Assembly: GCA_036426205.1 (NCBI GenBank)
Contig: CM071569.1
Location: 7,232,908-7,296,907 of the forward strand
Direction of reading: 5' to 3'
Origin: Ascaphus truei
Taxonomy: Eukaryota > Chordata > Amphibia > Anura > Ascaphidae
DNA length: 64,000 bases
The notes beneath the pieces were generated by a model. It did no database searches, was not told the DNA's origin, and was given only the letters and a program-made list of their open reading frames with translations. A program made the translations under genes and the position numbers. The stretch's first letter is position 1. Each line of letters starts with the position of its first letter. This document shows positions 55,191 through 64,000 of the stretch, in pieces.

Positions 55191-57669
55191 TTCTGTCCAT
55201 TTAATCTTTCTTAGTCACCTTCTGTCTGCCTAACTATTACATATCCTGGTAATTGGTCCCTGTCTGCTGTAGTCCCTCCCACCTTTCAGCTCATGTTCCA
55301 TGCTTTTCATGTAAAAGTCCATACTCCAGGGCTTCTGCATGACATAGCCAGACAATTTGACCCTCCCTATTATTACCATCACTACAGGTGTGTCATTCTT
55401 TTACGATCACATTTCATTATGTATGTAACATGGATCCCCCATCTCAAAAAAATATTTTTTCTCTCTATTGACTTTCATGAGTGCCTGCCCAAACTTTGAA
55501 GCAGTTCAGGGTAGACTTCTTCAGATTGGTCAGACAAATAGTTAAATTCTCTCTTTTGCAAACTAGACAAACAACTTTCGTGGAGATCACAGGAAAATCT
55601 GCACCGAAGCTGATAGATCATTAGAGTGGAAGGGGGCTTCAGTGCCATGAAGGGATTTGGAAAGGTACCATGACTTCCTGCAAGAGATGAACATGTTTAT
55701 ATTTTGTATGAAAAAAAAATTACATTGAGTAATTATCTCAAGCTGTGCCTTTCAGACAATGCTGTCAGTTTTTCCAATTTGCTGCGTACAGCTGGGCGTT
55801 TGGAGCCAATGGAAGAAACTCCAAAATGGCTGAAAGCCCAGGGCATTGGGCACACAGTGTCCCTGCATGTGGGAAACTGGGGAGTGAAACCCAGACAAGC
55901 CAACAGAGCTTTATGCCTTTATAATGACACGCAGTGTCTGGCAATGCACTACTCCATTCTCTCCTTACTTCCTTTTAATGACCTCGAGACAAGGATAGCG
56001 AGATGGAGACCTGCCAGTCTTACAGCATGACAGCATTAAACAGGTTGGTTGGATGTGAGATGACTTTTTGTGGTGGCCGGCCATGGTTTGTTGCTGCTGT
56101 CCCATAACGATTGTGGTATCTAGCGTTTTCTATGGTGTGTGAATGAAATCAAGTTCTATATTGATGTATTTCTTCTAAGGTTGTATTACCTTCCATCATA
56201 CCAACATGAACACTCTTCATAACTATTCCGAAGCAGAGAATATGGAAATCGTACCTTAATTGCCTAACTAATGTTACAAATAGCAAGCATTAATGATTAA
56301 TTGAGCTCTTTCTGTATATGCCTGAAGAAGTGATTTATCTTCAAAGTTTAAATTTGATGTAATTTACCAAAAGATGGTATCGTTTTGTTATGAGCAGATC
56401 CAGAAAAGGGTTCTCTTCCCCAAAACATCCAAAGTATTAAAGGAAAAAAAATGTAAATACATAAAGTAGTCACCGACTGCTCGTTTATAATGAGCTGCGC
56501 AGTTGGGAAAACACATGTTTTCCTCCCGATAGCTTGATTTCCCCAGTCTCCTTAACCGTGTTTAACTCTACATTGGAATTCCTGTGACTGATCCATGTGT
56601 AATGTAATTCCGTTACCCGATGTCCTCTTTCTGATGCCGTTTACCAGCTCTTGGCATGCTCTTGCTATGTATAATTGGGGCAGTTCTGGAACTAAGCGCT
56701 ATATAAAAATGAGCCTATTTAGATTAGCAATTTAAGGGTCTTTGCTTTTCCATCACTGCACAATGTTCTCGAAACTTTTGCTGGATGCAAAATGTGAACA
56801 GTAGTTTTTATCTTGGACACATTCCCCCGAGAAACGCTCTCTCTATGTATAAGTGTCTACTTAAAGCTTTTTGACGTTTGATTTAGCTTTCTTCGGATCA
56901 GATTATATACTTTCTAGTAGTGTTATCTTATGCAGCATATCATATTTAACGAGGAATATATAGCAGTTCTAAGTAGAAATTCACGGAGGACTAAATAAAA
57001 CAGACTAGTTGAAATTAAAGGTTGGAGATTAAAAATATCCGAGAGCTGAAAAGTCCTTAACAGAAAGGAGAGAGTCCAGAGAGGGACCTAACACTTTTTT
57101 TTTTTTACCTCCCCGCTGTTTCACATAGCTGCAGAGGTTGTGTTTGTGTTTTTACTGGCCCACCTCTTTCCTAGACCCGTTTATATGGAATGGTATTCTG
57201 TACTAATAGCAAGCCCAATTGTTTTCAGTACTTATTGCAATCAATGTTCTGTAATTGAATGAGACATTAGAATCCTATGCAAAGCTTGCATTACTCGTGT
57301 GTGTGACAAAAAATATATATATCTTAGCGGTGCAATCCCTGGTACTTGTTAAATTGTAGTTCTATTTGACTTTGGAGTTGAGTGATGACAGAATTATCAT
57401 AAATTAACGGGTGTTTAGTAGGTAGATAATGGAGGTGTTATGGGGTGGGGGCATTTTAAGTAACCACCGTGAATCATAAAACCAATGTCTTGATTAAGAC
57501 GTTTGTTCTGAGTCTAGGATAACCTGATCTGTTGTGGGGTCTTGAGTTTAGCACCCCTGAACTATTGTACAATTGACTACAGGTGTATATGCGTTAGGGC
57601 ATCCAATACATTATATCTACAGCAATGTGTGCAGTTTTGTGGTTCGTTCTTTGTATGGCAGGGGGGTGT
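55191..57669. other. Unannotated unique sequence
   Basis: AT-rich and repeat-poor. The frame at 55704-56030 (108 codons) has no known domain. A T run lies near 57092-57102. The patch 55740-55960 has balanced, CpG-poor composition and could be conserved non-coding DNA, which an alignment would settle. Confidence 0.4.
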
Positions 57670-57691
57670 CAATTAGGGTTGTCAGGTGTCT

Positions 57692-58145
57692 GGTTGTAAC
57701 GCTTGCGCTCACCACGAACAAGGTGGGACCCCGGTACTGAGGTGGGAGAGTATAGAACACATCACCCACAGCAGCAGAGGCACGTGTGGAGGGTGGATAG
57801 TCAAGGTTAACCGGGTCAGGGTTGGAGAAGGTAGAATGGTCTTGATACTTGCCGAGGTCAGAGGTTGGAGCCAGGAGAGTAGTCTGTATCCGAGTGCCGT
57901 GGTCAGGGGTTGGAGCCAGTAGGATAGTCATTGTCCGTATGCCGTGGAGAGATGCGGATGGTCAGAGGCAAGCCGGGGTCGGTAATCCAAAGAGGGGTCC
58001 AAAGTCAAGCCGGGTTGGTACACAGGAGATCAAAACAACAGAGACAGCAACAGGCAAGGCAGACACAGCAGGAACAGGGACGTGGGAACAGCAAAGCTAC
58101 AAGGAACTATGCTCAGCCGAAGAACGGGTGAGAGAGCTGAGCATA
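57692..58145. mobile_element. Inserted block, possibly retroelement-derived
   Basis: It begins TGTAACGCTTGCGCTCACC and includes CAAGGTGGGACCCCGGTA, AGGCAAGCCGGGGTCGGTAA and AGATCAAAACAACAGAGACA. Sequences of the form GGGGTCGGTAA...CAGGAGATCA...ACAGAGACA are common in amphibian retroelement non-coding regions (recalled, not checked). No coding sequence. Confidence 0.35.
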
Positions 58146-58165
58146 TGTGGGAACATGGAGCCAAT

Positions 58166-58256
58166 GGGAGGGGGGCATGTATGTGTGCGGGGGACATGTA
58201 TGTGTGCGGGAGGAGGGGGGCATGTATGTGTGCGGGAGGGGATGGGACATGTATGT
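58166..58256 (+). repeat. Minisatellite of GGGACATGTATGTGTGCGGG words, 4 copies
   Basis: Four copies of (G)CATGTATGTGTGCGGG are separated by G/A-rich linkers of varying length. The core resembles GGACATGTATGTGTCCGG of the neighbouring transposon, so it may have grown out of it. Confidence 0.75.
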
Positions 58257-58619
58257 GTATACCAGTATTACCTCTTTGGATTTAGTAACCAACCGCTGGA
58301 TTTCCCCTGAGAAGGGAGAGAGCAGGGCTGCTGCTGCTAGGGGGCTGGGCAGCTTCCTCCATCCTGATTGGCTGCATTACACAACAGCAGCCAATCAGGA
58401 GGAGGTGGCAGGAGCACGGGGGTGGGGCCAAAGAGCGGAAAAGCGTGGAGCAGAGAGAGGTGAGGCTGTGTCCTGTCTCCTGTCTCCTGTGTATACTTTG
58501 TGTCCTGCCTGTGTCCTGTGTGCATTTGTTCTGTTTTGTCCTGGTGTGCGTGTGTGTATTTGTACTTGTACTGTTTTGTGTGTGTGTGTTTGTGTTTTCT
58601 CTGGCTGTCCTGTGGGGGT

Positions 58620-58922
58620 GATAATGACAGGGAGGGAGGGTGAGTGAGAATGAAGGGAGGGGGTGAGAGGATAAGGTGAGAGAGAGAGGATGAGGGGAGG
58701 GGGTGAGAGAAGATGAAGGGAGGTGGATGAGAGAGGATGAGGGGGGGTGAGAGAGGATGAGGGGGGGTGGGAGGGTGAGAGGATAAGGTGAGAGAGAGAG
58801 GATGAGGGGAGGGAGTGAGAGAAGATGAAGGGAGGGGGATGAGAGAGGATGAGGGGGGGTGAGAGAGGATGAGGGTGGGTGGGAGGGTGAGAGGATAAGG
58901 GGAGAGAGGATGAGGGGGGGTG
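58620..58922 (+). repeat. GA-rich minisatellite with a 112-bp higher-order unit
   Basis: GAGAGGATAAGG recurs at 58665, 58777 and 58889, exactly 112 bp apart. Within each 112-bp unit there are several shorter GAGAGAGGATGAGGGG words. The first two long units differ at only a few positions (GGTGGAT/GGGGGAT, GGGGTGAG/GGAGTGAG). Confidence 0.9.
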
Positions 58923-59320
58923 CAACAATCTTGGAATTTCTGGGAGGAGCAGTAAGATCAGTATTGCTCGCCATGTACAGTATGACTGCAGGTCAGTTAT
59001 TTATAAATGATCTGACCATTACGTCATTTGTTCTAAATTTCACTCTAAGCGCGCATCAATTTGCATCAATTTGCACTATTTCATATTCTATTTCCTAATA
59101 AAAATCCTCGGAAGAGCCCTCCCTCCCAAGACTCCTCCCCAGATTTTTAACGAAACAGAATATAAATTGGTGAATACTTGGAGTTAAATTTAGAAAAAAA
59201 TAACGTAACAGTCAGGTCCTTTATAAATAACATTCTCCCCCCACCAACGATTCTCGCGCGCGTCGCACCTTTCACCATTTTGTCCAGTATTTTTGGACAA
59301 GCCACCTGGCAACCCTAGCA

Positions 59321-59641
59321 TCCGTGCATTGTGAGGCACTGCCTTGCTGGTCCCTTCACCACTTAAGAAGTAACAGAAGGAGCCATTGGGGATAAATATT
59401 CAGTCTGCAAACATAATTGCACAATGCACCATGTTCATCTTCTACTGGTATAACATTGCGCTCAAACATGAAACACGCTTTTCTTAGTACTTCTTTTTCA
59501 TGGGTTCTTATAAACATTAACCGGAACATATTTTCTTACATTGCCTTTGATCCATGCATACTGTATTGTAGCAGTCTAGTAGTCGCTAAGAAGCTAAACT
59601 CTGCCGGGTGATTTATCATTTGTTGGAACAACATAATTATG
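59321..59641. other. Unannotated
   Basis: Unique-looking AT-rich sequence. Nothing recognised. Confidence 0.35.
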
Positions 59642-60275
59642 CAAAACAAATATATATTCACCGCGCTTCTCCGTGTAAGGAGCATGCTGCTGGTGAAAGG
59701 ATTGGCCATACAAATGTGCAAAAACAGAACATTAATCCCTGCACTTCTCCCATTGGGATAGCAATAAATAGGGAAATAAATATACATAGTAAAAACCACA
59801 TCTATAAGACAAAGGAGACTTTTGGTTACATCCTTTGATCAAATAATACCAAGCCTGCTAACCAACGTCAAGGTAAGTCTCAATGGCAGGTCCCTGTGCT
59901 AAATGCATACAAATGTTCTGTGAAATATACCCTGAAGGGGTTAATATACTCAGCATAAGCTATGTAACTTAGTGCCTTTTAAAAACTGGTATATACCAGT
60001 GAAGCTACTTACCTGTAAGCAAGTAGAGTGAAGAGTGAATTTGCAGGGACCTCACTGGGAGATTATATACCTTGAAAAAGGAGGGACTGGCCTCCCACAA
60101 ACTGCTCAATAAGCAGTTGCAGGTGGATTGGCTAAATACATTACTCACACCCTAATAGTGGTGCCCTCTAGGAGCGTGCTGCTAAGGATTTAATTCGGCC
60201 CAACAGAAAATGTAAAACAAATATATATTCACCGCGCTTCTCCATGTAAGGAGCAGGCTGCTGGTGAAGGGATTG
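59642..60275 (+). repeat. Segment flanked by 63-bp direct repeats
   Basis: 59642-59704 and 60213-60275 share AAAACAAATATATATTCACC then GCGCTTCTCC(G/A)TGTAAGGAG, GCTGCTGGTGAA and GGATTG, with only a few differences. Between them are a short third, diverged part (CACTTCTCCCATTGGGATAG near 59742), ordinary sequence, and TACTTACCTGTAAGCAAGTA near 60007. Direct repeats about 570 bp apart could be the ends of a non-coding retroelement or internal repeats of one transposon. Confidence 0.5.
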
Positions 60276-60534
60276 TGCTTCTGTTACTGTACATGAGCTT
60301 CTGAGACCACGTAGAGCACATCTCAATGTAAGTACGTGTGTTCACGTTAATGGAATATATCTCAGATTGCCATGTTTATCAGTGCATTGGCCTTCTATGT
60401 AGAACAGAATGGATTTGCATTGCATTGAAGACCCCTTCAACAGTGAAGGGTCTAATATTCTCTAATTGCACCGGCTCAAACGATTACTTGTACAATGGTC
60501 TCCTTTTTTTAAGAGATGAATGGTAACACTTTTC

Positions 60535-61015
60535 ACCTGTGGCAAAGCGCTATGGAAAATAATTGCCTTCTCCGGGAGAGCTGCTGGAAATTGTTCTGAT
60601 TAATTGCCTGGACATAAGTTCAGGAGTCCAGGGGACTTTTAATTTGGCATTAGAAGAAGCTCTGGAATTGCTGGTCGTGTGTCAGATGGGGTCAGGGAGA
60701 ACCACTGAGAAGAAACGACATCAATTTAAGTAGCAGAAATTCACTTCCTTAGGTAATCCAGCGTGAAGCCACAGTTCAGAGAGGGGGCATTAACAATAAG
60801 ATAACAGTGTTTCTGATTTTACTGTCTGCTATGCCATGTGAGCCACTTGCTAATTAATTTATCATTGGTAAGCTTATGTTTAATATGCAGAGATTTGAGC
60901 TAAGCAACAGTGCATACTTCATAATGCAGCAAATAATTGATTGAATCTGAGTGACATATACACTAAAGTTAGATAGCCATTAATGACAGTTATCAAGTGA
61001 TAATGACTTGACCTG
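60535..61015. other. Possible conserved non-coding element
   Basis: CpG-poor and repeat-free, with many homeodomain-type cores: TGATTAATTGC near 60598, GCTAATTAATTTATC near 60849, ATAATTGATTGA near 60931 and CATTAATGACAG near 60978. This composition is typical of vertebrate developmental enhancers. It is inference from appearance only. Confidence 0.3.
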
Positions 61016-61546
61016 CTAGGTTGTCCCTGTGCTCTAGGCCTGTCGACCTGCCCAATCTAACTGGAATAAACACTCAGGAAGTTGGAGAAAACAGGTCACA
61101 GCTTTTATTTAGCAACCAATGGATAACAAATTCACCAATAGTAAATCCAAATGGCCTTGTTGGGTCCTACCAGCTAAAACACCCGACCGCAAAGCCACAT
61201 GGGTACCCAATAAGGGGGCCTCCCAATAAACTTCCAAAAATACCCCCTTCACCCCCGCCGTCTGACCCTGAGGTGCCTGGCATCATCCTGTCTACTTGAT
61301 CAGCCCCCAATAATTACCCAGCATCAGCACGGGCATGCCACCGATACAGCTGTGACAATAAATCCCCCATGCACGGATATTGAAACAATAATACATTGTG
61401 CAGGTGGACGCGCTCTTTTCACTTTCCTGCTGCACCATGAGGTATGTGGGAGGCTCGTTAAGTAAGTACCTTACGCATTCCCTCTCCCCTGAATCCCCAT
61501 TCTAAAGAAATCTCTGCCTTTATCCCCTTAGCACCTGCCCCTCTAA
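61016..61546. other. Unannotated; possibly retroelement-derived
   Basis: C-rich stretch with AATAAACTTCC and AATAAATCCC words. The 92-codon plus-strand frame at 61021 has no recognised domain. Confidence 0.3.
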
Positions 61547-61821
61547 GGCTGCGCTTATAGAGCCGGCTATGCGACCGTCGCGTCAAAACAAATGCATTGT
61601 CGCTGTCGTCGGTGCTTATAGTGCACGCGACAGCGACGGAGCGACAGTGCTACCAAAAATCTGGTAGTCACTGATATTTGATTTTTTTTGGCGACGGTCT
61701 CCCCTTGCGGCCAATCAGGAGCTTCTCCATGTCTCTGCCCTCCCTCTTTTGTGACGTCACTGGCCTTGTAGCCAGCGATGTCACCTAAACGCAATGGCGA
61801 TGGGTGACTATAAGCGCGGCC
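61547..61821. mobile_element. Harbinger-type MITE, 275 bp
   Basis: TAA flanks both ends (61544-61546 and 61822-61824), the PIF/Harbinger TWA duplication. Terminal repeats GGCTGCGCTTATAG (left) and, in complement of the right end, GGCCGCGCTTATAG match at 13 of 14 positions. The interior is rich in GCGACNG and GTCGC words, with further palindromic potential (CTGTCGTCGG, GCGACAGCGACGG). No coding capacity. The terminus starts GGCTGCG, as in the larger element at 4950, which suggests a related transposase source. Confidence 0.85.
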
Positions 61822-61989
61822 TAAGCCTGTCCCCCCTTTTTTTCAAATTGCCAAAAAGGGCAAAATGTAGTTATTTTTGCCATATTTTTGTTTAATCTTT
61901 CGTTAATTTTGTATTTGTGGTGTTTTTGAAATATTGTGAAAAGTTTGCTCATCTTTAATAATAATAGATAAAAGAGTGTAGAGCTCAAG
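61822..61989. other. Unannotated
   Basis: AT-rich linker between the Harbinger MITE and the LINE remnant. It holds TAATAATAATAG-like sequence near 61956 that could be the LINE's 3' microsatellite, but orientation does not decide this. Confidence 0.3.
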
Positions 61990-62730
61990 AAGGATTCCAA
62001 AGCTTAAATATCCTCAGCGATGGTATAAGAGAGTGGAGAAGGGGAGCTACAAAGTAGAACGAGAACAAGTTTTAGTGAAGAAGGTCTAAGTAGTGGCCAT
62101 CATGGGTGCTGGAAGCAGTCCATTGGTGAATGCCATAAGAGGATGCAAGGAGCGGATGGGAAGCCCAGGAGAAAGAGGAGTCATCAATATGACAACTAAA
62201 GTCTCCTAGATGGCGGGTCGGAGAGTCAGTGGAGAGAAAGGAAAGCCAGGATTTTAAGTCAGAGAGAAAAGTGGAGGTACAGTAGTGGAAGGATGGCGAT
62301 AGATGACCCGCAATACATAGGGCGAGTGGAGAAAAAGATAGATATCACAAAACTTAAATAATTGGAAGAACAGAGAAGCGGGAGCAGATAGCCTGGAAAT
62401 GGTAGTGAGGAGATAGAAGGAAAAACCTAAATAGTAGAGTGTAGTCTCTATGGCACAGTCTGAATCAGAGAGACTGGTTTTGGTCAGAGCAAGAAGATTT
62501 AATGTAGGGAGTGAGAGAGGAAGAAGTCTTCTCCAGGTAGGACCTCGAGGGATGGAACACCAGAGGTACATACAAAAAAGAGACAAGGATGATGAAAAAC
62601 AAGGAATAGATATGAGGTTATGAAGGTTTTGGGTTTTTTTTGTGAGCAGTGATAGGAGGTAAGCAAGGAGAAGAAGAAGGAATATGAAAAAGGCCAGGGT
62701 TAGGAGAAATATCTCAAGCTGCAAGGAGCA
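61990..62730 (-). pseudogene. Non-LTR retrotransposon (LINE) endonuclease-domain remnant
   Basis: LINE proteins carry an apurinic/apyrimidinic-type endonuclease that nicks target DNA before reverse transcription. Three of its landmarks lie in order on the minus strand. LALTKTSLSDSDCAI (about 62440-62490) stands where LTETWL is usual, with the catalytic glutamate changed to lysine. VIYRHPSTTVPPLFS (about 62257-62305) stands where VYRPP is usual. LGDFSCHIDDSSFSW (about 62168-62212), for GDFNxHxD, is followed by SSTHDGHYLDL (about 62085-62117), for THxxGxxLDL. The frame shifts between the second and third blocks. The N-terminal stretch (from 62724) is hydrophobic and not obviously homologous. 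The reverse transcriptase is absent. The motif spelling suits the CR1/L2/Rex group. It is clearly dead. Not to be confused with a membrane protein, which the Leu/Phe-rich start of the frame might suggest. Confidence 0.7.
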
Positions 62731-64000
62731 GAAGGCGGGAGACAGGACGGAGGTTAGATGTGGACTTGTGTCCTTGTGTTGAGGGGCGGAGAGGGTGGAA
62801 GTATAGAACGTAAGAAGGACAAACAGTTAATGGATTCAGAGAAGAGGAGAAAAACATATCACAATATATCCCGACATATTTAACCGGAGAGAACAGCGAT
62901 GTGGATTAGCTGAACGTCCTTATCTCTTTGCACCTCTTGGTTCTTTCACGATACAGAATACTGAGAATAGCATAATGAAATCTAGGTCTCTTTTACGCGA
63001 TATTGCTCAGAAAACAAAGCACAAGATGCAAATCGAAATCCTAATGACACATACAAATCAATGTTTGTTTATTTGCCTTGAATGAATGGAGAAACCCTGT
63101 GGGCTGATGATATGCATATGTTTATACATTAGTCTGTTTTGCCTGAGAAAATGTTTACTTCTAACAGTCCTAGTAACCTAAATAAAATGTTTCTTAGCGT
63201 GGGATGAGAATTGAGCTCCTGCGTTGGTTATCAGACACATTGATACCACGGACCATGTCAGAAGCAAGTAAACTTTTGATGTCCCCCTAAAGAGCCTATA
63301 GAAACTTGCTTTGGAAAGAATGTACACTATGTCTTGTATAGTTGTATCGTTTGATAGTGTGAATTCTAATGGCGGGTATAGCAATTTGAGTGAAATAATC
63401 AAAGCCGAATGAATCCCTACCCCAAAAAGCTGATTTTTCTTTTTGATGAACACATGGTCATAAAGTAACATCCTCAGCAATCATTCTCTGAATCGCGGGC
63501 CTGTTTCACATTCCACTGCCGTACTCAGCACAGAAATTATCAGAGGAAAAATGACCCCTGGTAGCAATATGGCATTTGTCTTTGGTGAATGGTGCGCAGT
63601 TGTTGCACCAATCTCCAGACTTTCAAGCTGCCAGGGTTGCCCATGACAAGTTAGTTAGCACTTTGAGTTGCATTACCACTGGACACACCTAATGCATCCC
63701 TCCTACACAATGGGTGCTACCAATCCCCTTATTCTGTGAGTTTTGACTTGGAATGTGAGCTGGATATATTATGTATCTATCCTCTATCTCTGTATGCTCT
63801 CCTTGCCTTTGTTTCCGTGCTTCAGTTTAATTGTTCTTTTCCTTTCCCATAATGATCACTTTCGGTTCCTCTGGTAACATAAAAATGTATTCAATGTTTG
63901 TCCTAGGCACTACAGTGATCGAGATATTGTTCTCATAATTGGTCTAGAAGGAGAAATATAACATTTGTAAAAGCGAGAGACTGGTTATAATCCAGGAAAG
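62731..64000. other. Unannotated unique sequence
   Basis: AT-rich and free of tandem repeats. The minus-strand 100-codon frame at 63178-63480 has no recognised domain. The 63480-63700 patch is CpG-poor and balanced and could be conserved non-coding DNA. Confidence 0.4.

Larger units (their letters stand above)
57670..59320 (+). mobile_element. Composite transposon region with TAGGGTTG ends
   Basis: The left end TTAGGGTTGTCAGGTGTCTG and the right end in complement GCTAGGGTTGCCAGGTGGC resemble each other and the short element at 53340-53587. Between them lie an inserted block (57692-58145), an expanded ACATGTATGTGT minisatellite (58166-58256), the region shared with 53340-53587 (about 58240-58410) and a GA-rich array (58620-58922). 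The frames of 153-230 codons here are low-complexity or frameless. Confidence 0.5.

Noticed and set aside
62254..62724. Leu/Phe-rich 156-codon frame read as a membrane protein
   Set aside because: Its second half carries LINE endonuclease motifs, and the hydrophobic start is the complement of purine-rich DNA.

Overview
The window looks like non-coding nuclear DNA from a vertebrate. It is most likely an amphibian and probably an anuran. This rests on the interspersed families I recognise: a roughly 190-bp palindromic hAT-like element starting CAGGGGTGG.CAACTCCAGTCCTCAAG, a tRNA-headed SINE with a MIR/CORE-like middle, Harbinger-type elements with TTA/TAA duplications, and degenerate LINE and Penelope-like fragments. 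It also rests on the size and number of tandem arrays. The species call is inference. No intact protein-coding gene, tRNA or rRNA could be supported. Coding candidates are limited to one possible 66-bp exon (11710-11775), one weak exon-like ORF on the minus strand (near 54.45 kb) and two dead retroelement fragments (61990-62730 and 35597-35774, both minus strand).

Layout. 0-2.65 kb: unique sequence, one hAT-like MITE, an ACCCGG-rich repeat and a LINE-like poly(A) end. 2.65-5.8 kb: a tandemly duplicated block. Its first copy holds a Harbinger-type element with a TG-rich minisatellite inside, inserted in an older repeat; the second copy is internally deleted. 6.8-8.1 kb: a 37-bp minisatellite. 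9.35-9.96 kb: six copies of a 96-100-bp tandem repeat. 10-16.7 kb: mostly unique, with the candidate exon, a MITE, a SINE, and a MITE split by a suspicious G/T-only tract. 16.75-30.9 kb: a large compound structure. Two inverted arms of about 4.1 kb (17950-22095 and 26740-30875) are interleaved with 26-bp and 52-bp satellites, GTCAGTGTGT-rich arrays, a CpG-rich segment and a 650-bp purine tract. 33.1-34.9 kb: a 38-bp satellite containing the only assembly gap (69 N). 35.07-35.46 kb: a near-perfect 393-bp palindrome. 35.95-37.71 kb: a 1755-bp TG...CA element with a 4-bp target duplication, LTR-like. 38.5-50.8 kb: a 40-bp satellite array of about 300 copies with one 196-bp interruption. 51-64 kb: unique sequence mixed with transposon fragments, a minisatellite of NRF1-like motifs, CT-rich and GA-rich arrays, a Harbinger MITE and the LINE remnant.

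Roughly a third of the window is tandem repeat, in at least nine unrelated families. Most long open frames here come from stop-poor tandem repeats, not genes. Several arrays contain blocks dense in single-base insertions and deletions, beside blocks of the same array that are nearly perfect. That pattern suggests unpolished long-read consensus, so copy numbers and divergence inside those blocks should not be trusted. I found no new protein system. The most informative structures are the inverted duplication with its shared satellite borders, the Harbinger insertion with a paralogous empty site 48 kb away, and the hairpin palindrome.
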